In this document: positions 18,656-24,361 of the stretch, one piece after another | Layout of the letters: the number at the start of each line of letters is the position of its first letter | Position numbering within the stretch: the first letter of the stretch is position 1 | Source of the DNA: a virus | Length of the DNA: 28,219 nt | Virus record (IMG/VR): IMGVR_UViG_3300030110_002737 | Location: 15,374 to 43,592 of that record | Reading direction: 5' to 3' (one strand) | Program-made: the position numbers and the translations under genes | The notes under the pieces: generated by a model | Told to the model about the DNA's origin: nothing | The model's database searches: none | The model's input: the letters and a program-made list of their open reading frames with translations, nothing else

Positions 18656-18680
18656 AAAAAAAAGGGGGCAAAGCCCCCTC
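18656..18680 (-). terminator. Strong intrinsic terminator before the primase gene
   Basis: Read on the - strand: AGGGGGC-TTT-GCCCCCT followed by a T-run (eight A's at 18656-18663 on the + strand, one shared with the stem). The 7-bp GC stem with a three-base loop and U-tract is a textbook rho-independent terminator. It follows the SSB-like gene's stop (18684) and ends 11 nt before the primase ATG (18644), leaving no room for a promoter. Confidence 0.9.
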
Positions 18681-18683
18681 TTG

Positions 18684-18944
18684 TTAAAAAGGTAAATCAG
18701 GATCGGCTGAACTACTGGCTACCGGCTCAGATTTAGGCTCAGGCTTCCACGTATCAATAGCTACATAATGAGTTTTACCATACTCATCAGCTTGTTTCTT
18801 TTTTTGTACGTTTAATTTAATATACTTCTTTCCGCTATATTCAAAGATATGCTCAGAAGGAAGGTCAGTCAAACATAAACTACATGAAACCAGGTTACCG
18901 TCAAACTTTTCAGTACCGCTACCAACATAAATTTTTTCTTCCAT
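18684..18944 (-). CDS. Single-stranded-DNA-binding-like protein with DPDLPF tail
   Basis: 86 aa. The body (residues 1-68) is mainly beta (KIYVGSGTEKFDGNLVSCSL, HIFEYSGKKYIKLNVQKKK) and ends with YGKTHYVAIDTWKP. A disordered Ser/Ala/Pro linker follows and the last residues are DPDLPF. This acidic tip plus aromatic end matches the C-terminal peptide (D-D-D-I/L-P-F) by which bacterial SSBs recruit replication and repair enzymes. At 86 aa it is shorter than a standard SSB OB-fold, so it may be a reduced or unrelated ssDNA-binding type. It sits beside exonuclease, annealing and primase genes, and a strong terminator follows it. The tail is seen directly; ssDNA binding is inferred. Confidence 0.65.
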   Translation of the reverse strand: MEEKIYVGSGTEKFDGNLVSCSLCLTDLPSEHIFEYSGKKYIKLNVQKKKQADEYGKTHYVAIDTWKPEPKSEPVASSSADPDLPF

Positions 18945-18947
18945 ATT

Positions 18948-19160
18948 TTAATGTATTTTAATTTGATGCTCCAAAATTTCTAAAACGTCAGTCATAAGTT
19001 TTTGCTTATCCTGTTCGCTTTCCATAGTAGTTGGAACTTCTACTATAAATATTTCTCTTTTCCAAGATAGCTTTGAAAGATAATATTTAATTACCTTATA
19101 AACTACCTTTAAAACAAAAAATATTTTTCTATGCCAAATGATATGTCTATAATGTTTCAT
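18948..19160 (-). CDS. Hypothetical basic protein, 70 aa
   Basis: The N-terminal half is very basic and hydrophobic (MKHYRHIIWHRKIFFVLKVVYKVIKYYLSK); the C-terminal half is acidic and helical (ESEQDKQKLMTDVLEILEHQ). The start overlaps the exonuclease 3' end by 14 bases and the stop lies three bases before the SSB-like ATG, so it fills the operon without a gap. The N-terminus could be an amphipathic membrane or nucleic-acid contact. No known family is recognised with confidence. Confidence 0.5.
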   Translation of the reverse strand: MKHYRHIIWHRKIFFVLKVVYKVIKYYLSKLSWKREIFIVEVPTTMESEQDKQKLMTDVLEILEHQIKIH

Positions 19161-19875
19161 ATATAATGTGTTGATTTATATCTTCAGTAGAGTTTTTACT
19201 AAAGAATGTGTTATAAATAAATATTGCGTTTTCAGCTTTCTCTTGACCATTTTTTAAAAAATCATCTGTCGGTATATACACCCCTAATTGTAAAGTGTTT
19301 TTATCTACAACGTAAAAATGAACTGGTTTACCAAATAGCTTTTGATATATATATGCTTGACTATCATAGTTATACCTATATGCAGATGATCTAAACTTAT
19401 TAATATCTGACGTAGTCTTTAAGTCTATAATTTTATCTTCACAGATTATATCTGCCTTCCCCTTCCAGTCTAAGCCCATAATATTTCCTATTGCAGGAAC
19501 TTCAAATTTGTTAGATGGGTGGTATATTTCTTCAGCCATATCCATATTACTTTTTATCATTAAGATAGCCTTATCTAAGTCTTCTTTTTCTTTTTGTAGT
19601 AACAACATTTGACCATGCTCTTCCACTAATTCTTTATACCTTTTTGTATTTCTACTGGCTACATCAACTATAATAAAATTTTGTATCTTGTCAGGTTCTA
19701 ATATAGCTGTGTGAAAATATCTGCCTTCAAGCATAGCTTTAGTTTGTTGTTTAGGAACTCTAAACTGAAGGGGGTCATTAAGTAAAGTATATATGTCAGA
19801 ATTAGATAGCCATTGCTGTCCATACTCTCCATAGTAAAAAGAGTCTTCTTTAAGTTTTTCTAATATAGCAATCAT
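19147..19875 (-). CDS. PD-(D/E)XK exonuclease, RecE/Cas4-like
   Basis: 242 aa with motifs of the RecE/exonuclease VIII-like family (PDDEXK_1/Cas4 group). GRYFH (Gly51-His55) followed by Glu60 is the GxxxH entry motif. GKADII gives Asp142, IIDLKTT gives Asp151 and Lys153, and QAYIY gives Gln173 and Tyr177 (the QxxxY motif). These form the metal-dependent catalytic set of a processive double-strand-end exonuclease. The ATG overlaps the stop of the annealing protein as ATGA, so the pair is co-translated. Together they form an exonuclease-annealase recombination unit comparable to lambda Red or RecE/RecT. Its four-Cys cluster status: no such cluster is visible, so it is closer to RecE-like than to Cas4. 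Confidence 0.85.
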   Translation of the reverse strand: MIAILEKLKEDSFYYGEYGQQWLSNSDIYTLLNDPLQFRVPKQQTKAMLEGRYFHTAILEPDKIQNFIIVDVASRNTKRYKELVEEHGQMLLLQKEKEDLDKAILMIKSNMDMAEEIYHPSNKFEVPAIGNIMGLDWKGKADIICEDKIIDLKTTSDINKFRSSAYRYNYDSQAYIYQKLFGKPVHFYVVDKNTLQLGVYIPTDDFLKNGQEKAENAIFIYNTFFSKNSTEDINQHIIYETL

Positions 19876-20405
19876 TTGATATGTTTTGAAATTTCTTTCT
19901 TAACATTTGCCTTAATATTATACTTGCTTTCTAAATTTTTAACGATTGTTGGTAGACCTAAGTCTTTATTAGATGAAACATAGCTTAAAACTTTTTTCCA
20001 GTTATCGTCCCCTATCTCTAAAGTAACTTTTGTTTTTAACCCTACAGTTTTAGTCTTTCCCTGATTACCTATTGCGTTCATTACTTCATTGGCTGATGCA
20101 ACAGAGGTATCTAAACCTATTCCAAAATTACCTAAAGCCCTACCCCAAGCTGATGTTTCACAATTCTCTACATAAGATGTTTTATTAATATAAGATGATC
20201 CTTTATATTCTTCTGCTATTCCAGAAGCTATTAATCTTCCGGTAGAGTCTTTAATCTCTGCTTTTATCATTATAGACTCTGGAGTTTTGTCTAATACTAT
20301 AGAGTCTAAAGTATATTCTTGATATACTTCTCTAAAAAATTTTAATCTTGTGTGTACTTCAACATAATTTTTTCCCTTTATGTTAATTGTTTTTAATTTA
20401 TTCAT
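19872..20405 (-). CDS. Single-strand annealing protein, Rad52/Erf-like
   Basis: 177 aa. Residues 10-100 contain YVEVHTRLKFFREVY, a beta-hairpin region (SIMIKAEIKDSTGRLIASGI), GSSYINKTSYVENCETSAWG and GRALGNFGIGLDTS. The 'ENxETSAxGRALxxxGI' signature is typical of phage Rad52/Erf-superfamily annealing proteins (sometimes annotated DUF1071 or 'ssDNA-binding'). The C-terminus (110-177) is basic and helical. It probably coats ssDNA made by the exonuclease encoded immediately downstream (ATGA overlap) and anneals complementary strands. The leader is AATTAAATTAAATT-ATG with no Shine-Dalgarno. Role confident by family and context; the precise subfamily is uncertain. Confidence 0.75.
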   Translation of the reverse strand: MNKLKTINIKGKNYVEVHTRLKFFREVYQEYTLDSIVLDKTPESIMIKAEIKDSTGRLIASGIAEEYKGSSYINKTSYVENCETSAWGRALGNFGIGLDTSVASANEVMNAIGNQGKTKTVGLKTKVTLEIGDDNWKKVLSYVSSNKDLGLPTIVKNLESKYNIKANVKKEISKHIK

Positions 20406-20408
20406 AAT

Positions 20409-20801
20409 TTAATTTAATTTAATTAGTTTTTTTGTGTAGTAAGAATATCTATTCATTATATATTCTCTTTTAGTTTTTAAGTTTTTTATAAACTTATCGT
20501 TCTTTCTGCTGTTTACCTCTACTCTCATTTTACTTTCTATTAGTTTTAATTTGTGTAGGCAATTATTTATATTCATTATGACACATCCTTTTATCCAGCC
20601 ATTAGATAAAAACATTTCGTATTCATTTTTATTTAACTCCTGAAAGTAATCTCCATTGCGTGAACAATTTAAAATTTCAATTTTACTTTGAAACTTTTGC
20701 ATTTTAAATCCATTATTAATTACCGAGTCTCCCAATTCTTTTTTTATATGTATAGGATTGTCTTGTAAGGCTTGATTAAATAATTGATCTAATGAATACA
20801 T
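20409..20801 (-). CDS. Hypothetical basic protein, 130 aa
   Basis: Begins MYSLDQLFNQALQDNPIH. The N-terminal half is mixed, with CSRNGDYFQELNKNEYEMFLSNGW near residues 46-70. The C-terminal half is strongly basic and helical (LKLIESKMRVEVNSRKNDKF, then YIMNRYSYYTKKLIKLN), which could form a coiled coil or contact nucleic acid. Its ATG shares one base with the stop of the DnaA-like gene. No family is recognised; the location between DnaA-like and annealing genes suggests a replication or recombination accessory. Confidence 0.6.
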   Translation of the reverse strand: MYSLDQLFNQALQDNPIHIKKELGDSVINNGFKMQKFQSKIEILNCSRNGDYFQELNKNEYEMFLSNGWIKGCVIMNINNCLHKLKLIESKMRVEVNSRKNDKFIKNLKTKREYIMNRYSYYTKKLIKLN

Positions 20802-21100
20802 TATTTTACTTTATTTTTTATGTCTTCTAATATATGCTTATAATCAGGGTCACTTTCAACAAATGCTTTTGCTTTTTTATATCCATGAACTAAAGTGGAG
20901 TGCTCAACTGGTAAACCATTCTCTTCCATAAATCTTTTAATGTAAGATATCCTAATCGGTCTTTCTTGAGCAAGAAAATATAACATTTGTCTTGCTTCTA
21001 CTATTTCTCTTTTTCTTGTTTTAGTGTACATTTCACCTAATGTTAAGTGAAATTTGTCTGCGACAGCTTCTGCATACGCATCAAATATATCTTTTTTCAT
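20801..21100 (-). CDS. Free-standing DnaA domain-IV-like DNA-binding protein
   Basis: Start chosen at ATG 21100 (MKKDIFDAYAEAVADKF, 99 aa) because it avoids overlapping the upstream gene; an alternative ATG at 21133 would add 11 residues. Residues 17-85 match the DnaA C-terminal domain: a basic helix with KTRKREIVEARQMLYFLAQE, then ISYIKRFMEENGLPVEHST and HSTLVHGYKKA, the DnaA signature helix-turn-helix (usually R-D-H-S/T-T-V). No AAA+ ATPase domain is present. In the host this domain reads DnaA boxes, so the phage protein may mark the phage origin, compete with host DnaA or act as a regulator. Family call strong, role inferred. Confidence 0.8.
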   Translation of the reverse strand: MKKDIFDAYAEAVADKFHLTLGEMYTKTRKREIVEARQMLYFLAQERPIRISYIKRFMEENGLPVEHSTLVHGYKKAKAFVESDPDYKHILEDIKNKVK

Positions 21101-21101
21101 A

Positions 21102-21422
21102 TTATTTTTTATTAAATTTATTGTGTAATTCATTTATTCTTTCCAAAGTTGCTATTGCTTTTTCATAACTCATTCCCTCTGTTATTAAATTATCAATTTG
21201 CAGTTGTTTTATTTCTATCTGCAAATGATGTATAGCTTTTTCTATGTCCTCTATGTGTTTAGCAATATCAGACATACCTTCTTCTTTTTTCTTTCCGGCT
21301 CTCATTAAATAAGTGAGGGCAGTACCTATATTATATGTTGCTGAAAAGCCATACACTACTTCTGAAGCCTCGTATTTGTTTTTGCCTACATAATAATTAG
21401 GGGTTGATCTAATTGGTTTCAT
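21102..21422 (-). CDS. DUF3310-like (SaV) protein
   Basis: 106 aa matching the DUF3310/SaV-like pattern: PNYYVGKNKYEASEVVYGF, then NIGTALTYLMRAGKKKE and HIEDIEKAIHHLQIEI. This pattern (GxxE…N.G.A.KY..RAG.K…D..KA..yL) is widespread in phage replication regions and often linked to nucleotide metabolism, though its biochemical role is not well established. The C-terminus (70-106) is a helical extension. It overlaps the upstream 82-aa gene by 14 bases and ends one base before the DnaA-like start. Confidence 0.75.
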   Translation of the reverse strand: MKPIRSTPNYYVGKNKYEASEVVYGFSATYNIGTALTYLMRAGKKKEEGMSDIAKHIEDIEKAIHHLQIEIKQLQIDNLITEGMSYEKAIATLERINELHNKFNKK

Positions 21423-21657
21423 TTGATTTATTTTTTAATTGATATTTACTCATATCGTTTTTGATTAGTTTTCTTTCAAATATTTGATACTCATAATTGT
21501 CTTCAGGCTTAACAAATTTTTTTTTATACTCTATTAGTCCAGAGCATTTAAAATAATTTTCAAACTCTATTAAGTTTGTTTTATTTACAATATGATATTT
21601 GGTAATTTTTTTATTTTGTTCTGTTTCAAAAACAAAATTCTTTGCTAATTCTTTCAT
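21409..21657 (-). CDS. Hypothetical 82-aa protein, first gene after the structured leader
   Basis: MKELAKNFVFETEQNKKITK…, a basic protein with aromatic patches (LIEFENYFKCSGLIEYKKKF, YEYQIFERKLIK). No family is recognised. It is the first gene of the replication operon and sits directly below a roughly 150-nt leader rich in inverted repeats, with an AATTAAATTAAATTGA-ATG start region. Any leader-based control would act first on this gene and, by coupling, on DUF3310, DnaA-like, annealing and exonuclease genes. Confidence 0.6.
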   Translation of the reverse strand: MKELAKNFVFETEQNKKITKYHIVNKTNLIEFENYFKCSGLIEYKKKFVKPEDNYEYQIFERKLIKNDMSKYQLKNKSNETN

Positions 21658-21658
21658 T

Positions 21659-21809
21659 CAATTTAATTTAATTCTAAGGAAGTGGTTAATAGTATTAACT
21701 GTTATGGCAAAATTGCCTTTATAACCACCCCCCTAAATATAAAGGACAAACATTTAATATTAAGGTATCTTACACCAAAAAAATTATTGGGATTATTCCC
21801 GTCCTTTAT
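21659..21809 (-). promoter_or_regulatory. Structured leader/intergenic element with two nested stem-closed domains
   Basis: Read on the - strand, 21809-21801 (ATAAAGGAC) pairs perfectly with 21747-21739 (GTCCTTTAT). It encloses GGGA-ATAA-TCCC, a GGTGT-AAG-ATACC hairpin (one G-U) and the palindrome TTAATATTAA. Immediately below, 21732-21722 (GGGGGTGGTTA) pairs with 21689-21679 (TAACCACTTCC) over 11 bp with two G-U pairs, enclosing GGCA-ATTT-TGCC. A competing 15-bp palindrome (GTTAATA-C-TATTAAC) overlaps the second stem. After it comes AATTAAATTAAATTGA and the ATG at 21657. It could be a cis-acting RNA, an operator array or part of an origin. Confidence 0.45.
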
Positions 21810-21937
21810 TCTTTATAATTCTTTACTATAATTTTTTTTAGAATATCCTGATTTAATTTTTGTAGCCATTGTATATACTTTCTATCCGGCTTATCCTTCA
21901 ATTTTTCTTTTAAAATTAACTCATGGATTTCTTTCAT
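21806..21937 (-). CDS. 43-aa basic helical peptide
   Basis: MKEIHELILKEKLKDKPDRK…, 43 codons, basic and helical throughout. Its ATG overlaps the zinc-ribbon gene's stop as ATGA (21934-21937), the same junction used by other genes here, which supports translation. Its stop codon lies within the first stem of the structured leader, so ribosomes finishing this ORF would touch that stem; it could therefore act as a leader peptide. Function unknown. Confidence 0.5.
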   Translation of the reverse strand: MKEIHELILKEKLKDKPDRKYIQWLQKLNQDILKKIIVKNYKE

Positions 21938-22125
21938 AGCCCAAGTTTTTTATCCTCAGCCATAGCCTCAGCTCTCTCATCAAGTTTCCATTGTCTGTAT
22001 TCGTAGTCTTCTGTAGTTTCACAATAGTTTCCACAAGCTATACAGACAATAAAGTAGTCTCCATACTCATTCTCTATGTCTTCCCATTCATCTCCACAGC
22101 AAGTTGATACCATTTCTACTCCCAT
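21934..22125 (-). CDS. Small zinc-ribbon-like protein
   Basis: 63 aa with CCG at residues 9-11 and CIACGNYC at about 28-35: a CC…CxxCxxxC arrangement likely to bind one zinc ion. The rest is acidic (DEWEDIENEYGDY; EDYEYRQWKLDERAEAMAED). Small phage zinc ribbons of this kind often contact nucleic acid or transcription machinery, but nothing here specifies a target. The start overlaps the upstream 81-aa gene by ten bases; ATG 22113 (MVSTCC) is an alternative start. Confidence 0.6.
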   Translation of the reverse strand: MGVEMVSTCCGDEWEDIENEYGDYFIVCIACGNYCETTEDYEYRQWKLDERAEAMAEDKKLGL

Positions 22126-22361
22126 ATTATTGAAGAGGTATGGTATTCATATTCAGTAACATCAAACTTTTCAAAGTTATCATCAGTATCCTCTATCACT
22201 CCTCTTTTAACAAGATCATGATACTTTATATTTCTTAGTCTATGATACTCGTTTAACTTTCTTTGCTCACAATCTGGTTGTTTTTTGTTTGATATACAAT
22301 CGTGTATATAATCCATCCAGTCGTTATATGATTTAGTTTCTCTTGGGGTAATTTTTTTCAT
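22116..22361 (-). CDS. Hypothetical 81-aa protein after a terminator
   Basis: Start chosen at ATG 22361 (MKKITPRETKSYNDWMDYIH); the reading frame stays open further upstream through a C- and T-run that belongs to a terminator, so the longer form is unlikely. The protein has a helical N-terminal half with a Cys pair region (HDCISNKKQPDCEQRKLNEY) and an acidic C-terminal half (IEDTDDNFEKFDVTEYEYHT). No family is recognised. The U-tract of the upstream terminator ends about 16 nt before this ATG, so expression likely needs readthrough. Confidence 0.6.
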   Translation of the reverse strand: MKKITPRETKSYNDWMDYIHDCISNKKQPDCEQRKLNEYHRLRNIKYHDLVKRGVIEDTDDNFEKFDVTEYEYHTSSIIWE

Positions 22362-22377
22362 AATATATTTTTTAATT

Positions 22378-22442
22378 AAAAAAAAGGGGGGGGATAACAG
22401 CAAAATTTAGTTATCATTCCGAGTACTCACGCTACACCCCCC
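22378..22442 (-). terminator. Multibranched intrinsic terminator with G6/C7 closing stem
   Basis: Read on the - strand: GGGGGG (22442-22437), then the 8-bp palindrome GAGTACTC (22421-22428), then GATAAC (22415-22410) pairing with GTTATC (22398-22393), then a C-run (22392-22386) able to pair with the first G-run, then eight T's (22385-22378). The stem plus T-run fits intrinsic termination after the 55-aa gene ending at 22459. Adjacent 8-base homopolymers (A8 and G8 on the + strand) may be error-prone in sequencing. Confidence 0.7.
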
Positions 22443-22458
22443 ATTTACACAACAATTA

Positions 22459-22626
22459 TTAAACTTTCGTTAGTATTGATTGCGTTTTCCTATTTGCTAA
22501 TTCATTATACCGGTTAAGCAATAATTGATTAGAAATAAAGTCTACATCTAAAAATGTTTTCTTGTTAAATAAAACTTTCTTTAAATGGTTAAACTCTCTT
22601 TCCTCGTTTTTTGTTAGTTTATTCAT
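22459..22626 (-). CDS. 55-aa basic helical protein
   Basis: MNKLTKNEEREFNHLKKVLF … NQLLLNRYNELANRKTQSIL. A 55-codon ORF that fills the interval between the 210-aa gene and the terminator. The leader is AAATTTACTAATT-ATG, the usual A/T-rich start context here. The sequence is amphipathic and helical with Lys/Arg/Asn bias, compatible with a small nucleic-acid-associated or protein-binding peptide. No family is recognised. Confidence 0.55.
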   Translation of the reverse strand: MNKLTKNEEREFNHLKKVLFNKKTFLDVDFISNQLLLNRYNELANRKTQSILTKV

Positions 22627-22678
22627 AATTAGTAAATTTAAGTGTCAATAATACTAAATAAAAATGACATAACAAAGT

Positions 22679-23311
22679 TTATAGGAATTTTATATTGTTA
22701 TGTTTTACAACTTTTAGAATTATATCGCTTTCTAAGGAGTCTACAAGACCTATTCTTTCGTAGTGTTTTATGTCTCCAGTATCATAATCAAAGTCATTAT
22801 AATCAACGTATTCAGCAGGAATGTATGTAGAATTATCTAAATACTTTCCATTATTACTAAAGTCTTTTATGGTTTTAATCTCTTCATCTTCAACATCAGC
22901 ATACAATACTAACAACTGGTTTACATTATTCCAAAGTTTATTAAATACATCTTTTGAAATTAGATAAGTTTTAGCTATATCTTTTTCTATTGCTAAACAA
23001 AAACTTTCTTTTATAGTTAAATCAGTTATATCAAACAACTCTATTCTTTTAGTATGCTCTCCATCATAAAATTCATATAAATTTTCTTCCTGATAATATT
23101 TATACTTATATAAAGTAGAAGATAAACTTTTACCTATATTTTTATAATGAGATAAAAAATCTTCTTTATCTATTTTATGACAAACTTCTAAGTTTATATA
23201 TTCCTTATTAATATAGTCGTGTATTTTTTTTTGATCTAAAGTAACTACTTTGGTATATTGTATATCGTTATAAGAAGAATTTGATACAACTATTAGATAT
23301 TGTTTTTTCAT
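22679..23311 (-). CDS. Hypothetical early protein, 210 aa
   Basis: Begins MKKQYLIVVSNSSYNDIQYT. The protein mixes strands and helices, is rich in Asp, Lys and Tyr, and has an acidic segment (YVDYNDFDYDTGDIKHYERI) near residues 168-187. No signal peptide or known motif was seen. It has its own candidate promoter (TATCTTTG, 27 nt upstream) and so probably starts a transcription unit that ends at the 22378-22442 terminator. Confidence 0.6.
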   Translation of the reverse strand: MKKQYLIVVSNSSYNDIQYTKVVTLDQKKIHDYINKEYINLEVCHKIDKEDFLSHYKNIGKSLSSTLYKYKYYQEENLYEFYDGEHTKRIELFDITDLTIKESFCLAIEKDIAKTYLISKDVFNKLWNNVNQLLVLYADVEDEEIKTIKDFSNNGKYLDNSTYIPAEYVDYNDFDYDTGDIKHYERIGLVDSLESDIILKVVKHNNIKFL

Positions 23312-23336
23312 AGGATGTTGTGAATTAATTGTTTAA

Positions 23337-23350
23337 ACAAAGATAATAAA
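23337..23350 (-). promoter_or_regulatory. Candidate Bacteroidota promoter (-7 TATCTTTG)
   Basis: On the - strand TTTATTATCTTTGT contains TATCTTTG, matching the Bacteroidota -7 consensus. It is 27 nt before the ATG at 23311, giving a short leader, and lies in one of the few real gaps of the right arm (23312-23426). Directly downstream is the palindrome GTTTAAAC (23331-23338), which could be an operator. The identical 14-mer occurs at 3830-3843 on the + strand. Confidence 0.5.
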
Positions 23351-23392
23351 TTAAAAAAAGAGAAAATAACACACCATGCAGTTATTAATTAC

Positions 23393-23417
23393 GTTGTTGA
23401 TTTCGCCGAACAACAAC
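23393..23417. terminator. Hairpin after the DUF1281-like gene
   Basis: GTTGTTG (23393-23399) and CAACAAC (23411-23417) are perfect complements, and TTC-GCC-GAA can extend the stem inside the loop. It lies ten bases beyond the stop at 23427. On the - strand no T-run follows; on the + strand TCTTATTTTTTATTT follows. It may end the - strand mRNA by stalling or protect its 3' end, or act against antisense transcription from the + strand. Confidence 0.4.
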
Positions 23418-23426
23418 TCTTATTTT

Positions 23427-24179
23427 TTATTTAGACTCCCAAATTTCTAAAGTGTCTTTGGCTTCTTCAAGAGTCTTACCTAAATAGCTATCCTTACTAT
23501 AATCTTCATAATACCCTTTACCATACTCATATGAAGGATGGTCTTCTCTTAAATAAGAAGCATTACAACTAATACCATTATGGTTTATTTCTATTTCTTC
23601 TTCCCAATTCGGCTCATCATAACAGCTTTCATTAATTAACTCTCCACCGATATATTCTTTTGTACCTCCCCACTCGCACTCTTCTTCATACCACAAATTA
23701 AAATCCGGAAAGTCTTTAGCAAACATATCTAATATTGTTTCACAGATAGGCGACCAAGCACTTTCAAAATTAAAAGAAACAGATAAAAATGGTACTTCTG
23801 ATCTATTTTCTATTTTTTCTAAAGTTTTTGTTCTTTCATCTCTTATATCTACTTGCAAACTACAATCTCCCCATTTAGTATTCCAGTTGTGTAAACTCCA
23901 GTAGTACCAATCAGAAAATCCATACTTATCCTCTAATGTTTTAATCACTTTTTCATCTACCGGAACATCAGTCATAACCCCATCTATTTTTTCTCTTTTC
24001 CAATATTTACATTGTTTACCATTTATAGTAGCACTTCCTGATATAAAATCATATTCTTTTGGTCGTGGCTTGTAATATTGACAGATACTTCCGGCTTTTT
24101 CTATTTTATCTACTATTTTTAATTGTTTTTTTGAAAGTGGTTGATTAACATCAATCCCACTATAAACCCAGTTCGGCAT
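23427..24179 (-). CDS. DUF1281/Api92-like protein
   Basis: 250 aa. It starts MPNWVYSGIDV, and residues about 85-105 read SDWYYWSLHNWNTKWGDCSL, followed by FNFESAWSPICETILDMFAK and an acidic NLWYEEECEWGGTKEYIGGE. This series (PNWV…, WY.W…NW.TKW, FeTAWSP…, yEEe…GG) is the signature of the DUF1281/Api92-like family, which has a ferredoxin-like fold and occurs in phages and plasmids, including some elements with anti-host roles. Its biochemical function is not established. It is followed by a hairpin and then the promoter of the next unit. Confidence 0.7.
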   Translation of the reverse strand: MPNWVYSGIDVNQPLSKKQLKIVDKIEKAGSICQYYKPRPKEYDFISGSATINGKQCKYWKREKIDGVMTDVPVDEKVIKTLEDKYGFSDWYYWSLHNWNTKWGDCSLQVDIRDERTKTLEKIENRSEVPFLSVSFNFESAWSPICETILDMFAKDFPDFNLWYEEECEWGGTKEYIGGELINESCYDEPNWEEEIEINHNGISCNASYLREDHPSYEYGKGYYEDYSKDSYLGKTLEEAKDTLEIWESK

Positions 24180-24181
24180 AA

Positions 24182-24361
24182 TTATTTAGTTTTAGTTAAT
24201 ATTTCAATTATTTCAATTTTATTTAATAAATTTTTTAATTCTATTATATGCTCCTCTGTATCATTTGGAACATCATAATCATTATAACAATTCTTTATGT
24301 TTTCTTTTAATATATAAGCTATTAGCTTAAGTTCTGTTAAATTAAATCTTGTTGGAATCAT
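24182..24361 (-). CDS. 59-aa helical peptide, unknown
   Basis: MIPTRFNLTELKLIAYILKE … EIIEILTKTK, 59 codons. The ATG overlaps the upstream gene's stop as ATGA (24358-24361), and the TAA is followed within three bases by the next start. It is almost entirely helical, with heptad-like Leu/Ile spacing (IIELKNLLNKIEIIEIL), suggesting a small coiled coil. No family is recognised. Confidence 0.6.
   Translation of the reverse strand: MIPTRFNLTELKLIAYILKENIKNCYNDYDVPNDTEEHIIELKNLLNKIEIIEILTKTK

Noticed and set aside
18645-18671. Longer primase N-terminus (MPPFFYTTT) from TTG 18671
   Set aside because: These codons are the terminator loop and T-run; ATG 18644 is a far better start.
19147-19875. Possible Cas4 of a CRISPR system
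   Set aside because: No cas genes or repeat arrays are near; GxxxH and QxxxY plus the annealase partner fit a RecE-like phage exonuclease.
22362-22403. Longer N-terminus (MLLSPPFFLIKKYI) for the 81-aa protein
   Set aside because: It translates the C-run and T-run of the terminator; ATG 22361 is preferred.
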